A DNA stretch of 64,000 nucleotides from Marchantia polymorpha subsp. ruderalis (Eukaryota; Streptophyta; Marchantiopsida; Marchantiales; Marchantiaceae), in NCBI GenBank assembly GCA_037833965.1, contig AP031356.1, positions 21,040,501 to 21,104,500 on the forward strand, in the 5' to 3' direction. This document shows positions 63,601-64,000 of the stretch, in pieces. The notes under the pieces were generated by a model. That model saw nothing but the letters and a program-made list of their open reading frames with translations. It was not told where the DNA came from and ran no database searches. The number at the start of each line of letters is the position of its first letter. The first letter of the stretch is position 1. A program made the translations under genes and the position numbers.

Positions 63601-64000
63601 ACCAACAAGCGAGCGACGGGGATGCCGCACGGGTACATTCGCCTTCCGCCTTAGACATTTTGGCGACGAGCAGCGAGGCTGCAGCCGTGCCTTCGCAGGC
63701 AGCACACGTCGATGACGTGCAGCCCCACTCGGGGCAGTCGCCGACGCAATCAATGGCGACTGAAATTCTCCACTCGGATGATGACGACGGAGGCTCCACG
63801 GAAGAAATGTCAGGAGCAGAAGACACCGAGGAGGAGGAGGAGGAAATTGTTGGAGCGCCGGCGGCGGCGCTCTCTGAGCAGGTGATTCCGTTGCTGAGGT
63901 ACTTGGATCGCAAGGTCGATAAATACGCCGACCCACTCCAACCGGGATCTTACATCGAGTTAGTGCGCAGGCGGACTCGCACTAAAGCCCACACCAGCAA
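60677..64000 (+). repeat. LTR8: family-2 LTR, plus strand (runs off window)
   Basis: It starts TGTGGTACCCC inside LTR7, so the two form a large inverted arrangement. U3 palindrome region at about 61080-61760, then the U3 ORF to the window end. It may be a solo LTR or the 5' LTR of an element outside the window. Confidence 0.88.
62172..64000 (+). pseudogene. U3 ORF of LTR8, degraded
   Basis: The ATG aligns with the other copies. A Trp codon (LLWGWN motif) is changed to TAG at 62277-62279. About 327 bp are missing in frame near 62466, removing most of the conserved N-terminal domain between VTKQ and EHFPPL. Beyond this the frame appears open to the window end, including SPVHR and PSA repeats. 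Confidence 0.8.

Overview
The window is a nest of long terminal repeat (LTR) retrotransposons in a nuclear genome of the green plant lineage. Evidence: two Ty3/Gypsy elements of the chromodomain-less Athila/Tat-like type, primed by a plant-like tRNA-Asp; small coiled-coil ORFs that look plant-like; and a Gag-protease polyprotein fused to a DNMT3-like cytosine methyltransferase, an arrangement I recall being reported from charophyte algae and dinoflagellates. A charophyte (Chara- or Klebsormidium-like) or another early-diverging streptophyte is the best guess. The species cannot be fixed from sequence alone.

Layout. 1-14077: element 1, plus strand, young. Its 5' LTR is cut by the window edge. 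The internal part carries gag, a leaky UAG and pol, and the 3' LTR is 4.87 kb. 14078-16640: host-like DNA with a small coiled-coil ORF (14519-14860, plus) and a probable exon of a second gene (15286-15684, minus). 16882-19343 and 44638-46066: the two halves of one gag-protease-DNMT reading frame. They are separated by about 25 kb of inserted LTR material. A 5-bp duplication (GATGT) flanks the insertion and the frame continues across it. 19344-37760: element 2, minus strand, young and intact in gag and pol, with a rearranged left LTR (LTR1) and a 5.39-kb right LTR (LTR2). 37761-39237: a duplicated piece of the gag-protease. 39238-44632: solo LTR3. 46067-50014: AT-rich DNA without recognisable genes. 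50015-64000: LTRs nested in LTRs in both orientations (LTR9, 5, 4, 6, 7, 8).

Main points. (1) Every sufficiently complete LTR carries, wholly inside U3, a long sense-strand ORF of 851-966 aa. Its N-terminal domain and C-terminal coiled coil are conserved between two diverged families. In the genomic RNA it would lie downstream of pol, where env lies in retroviruses. Solo LTRs therefore still carry this gene. (2) Gag and Pol are in one frame, separated by a single UAG in a TMV-type readthrough context (UAG-CAR-YYA) in both families. (3) A TATA box just downstream of the U3 ORF is followed by a short hairpin whose stem shows a compensatory base change between LTR copies. (4) Short perfect palindromes are dispersed through U3, both in non-coding DNA and inside the U3 ORF, where they encode repeated short peptides.

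How the parts fit: the TATA box near the end of U3 would start the genomic RNA. Gag, and Gag-Pol by readthrough, would come from the internal region. The U3 protein would come from the 3' end of that RNA, from a spliced RNA, or from an upstream U3 promoter.
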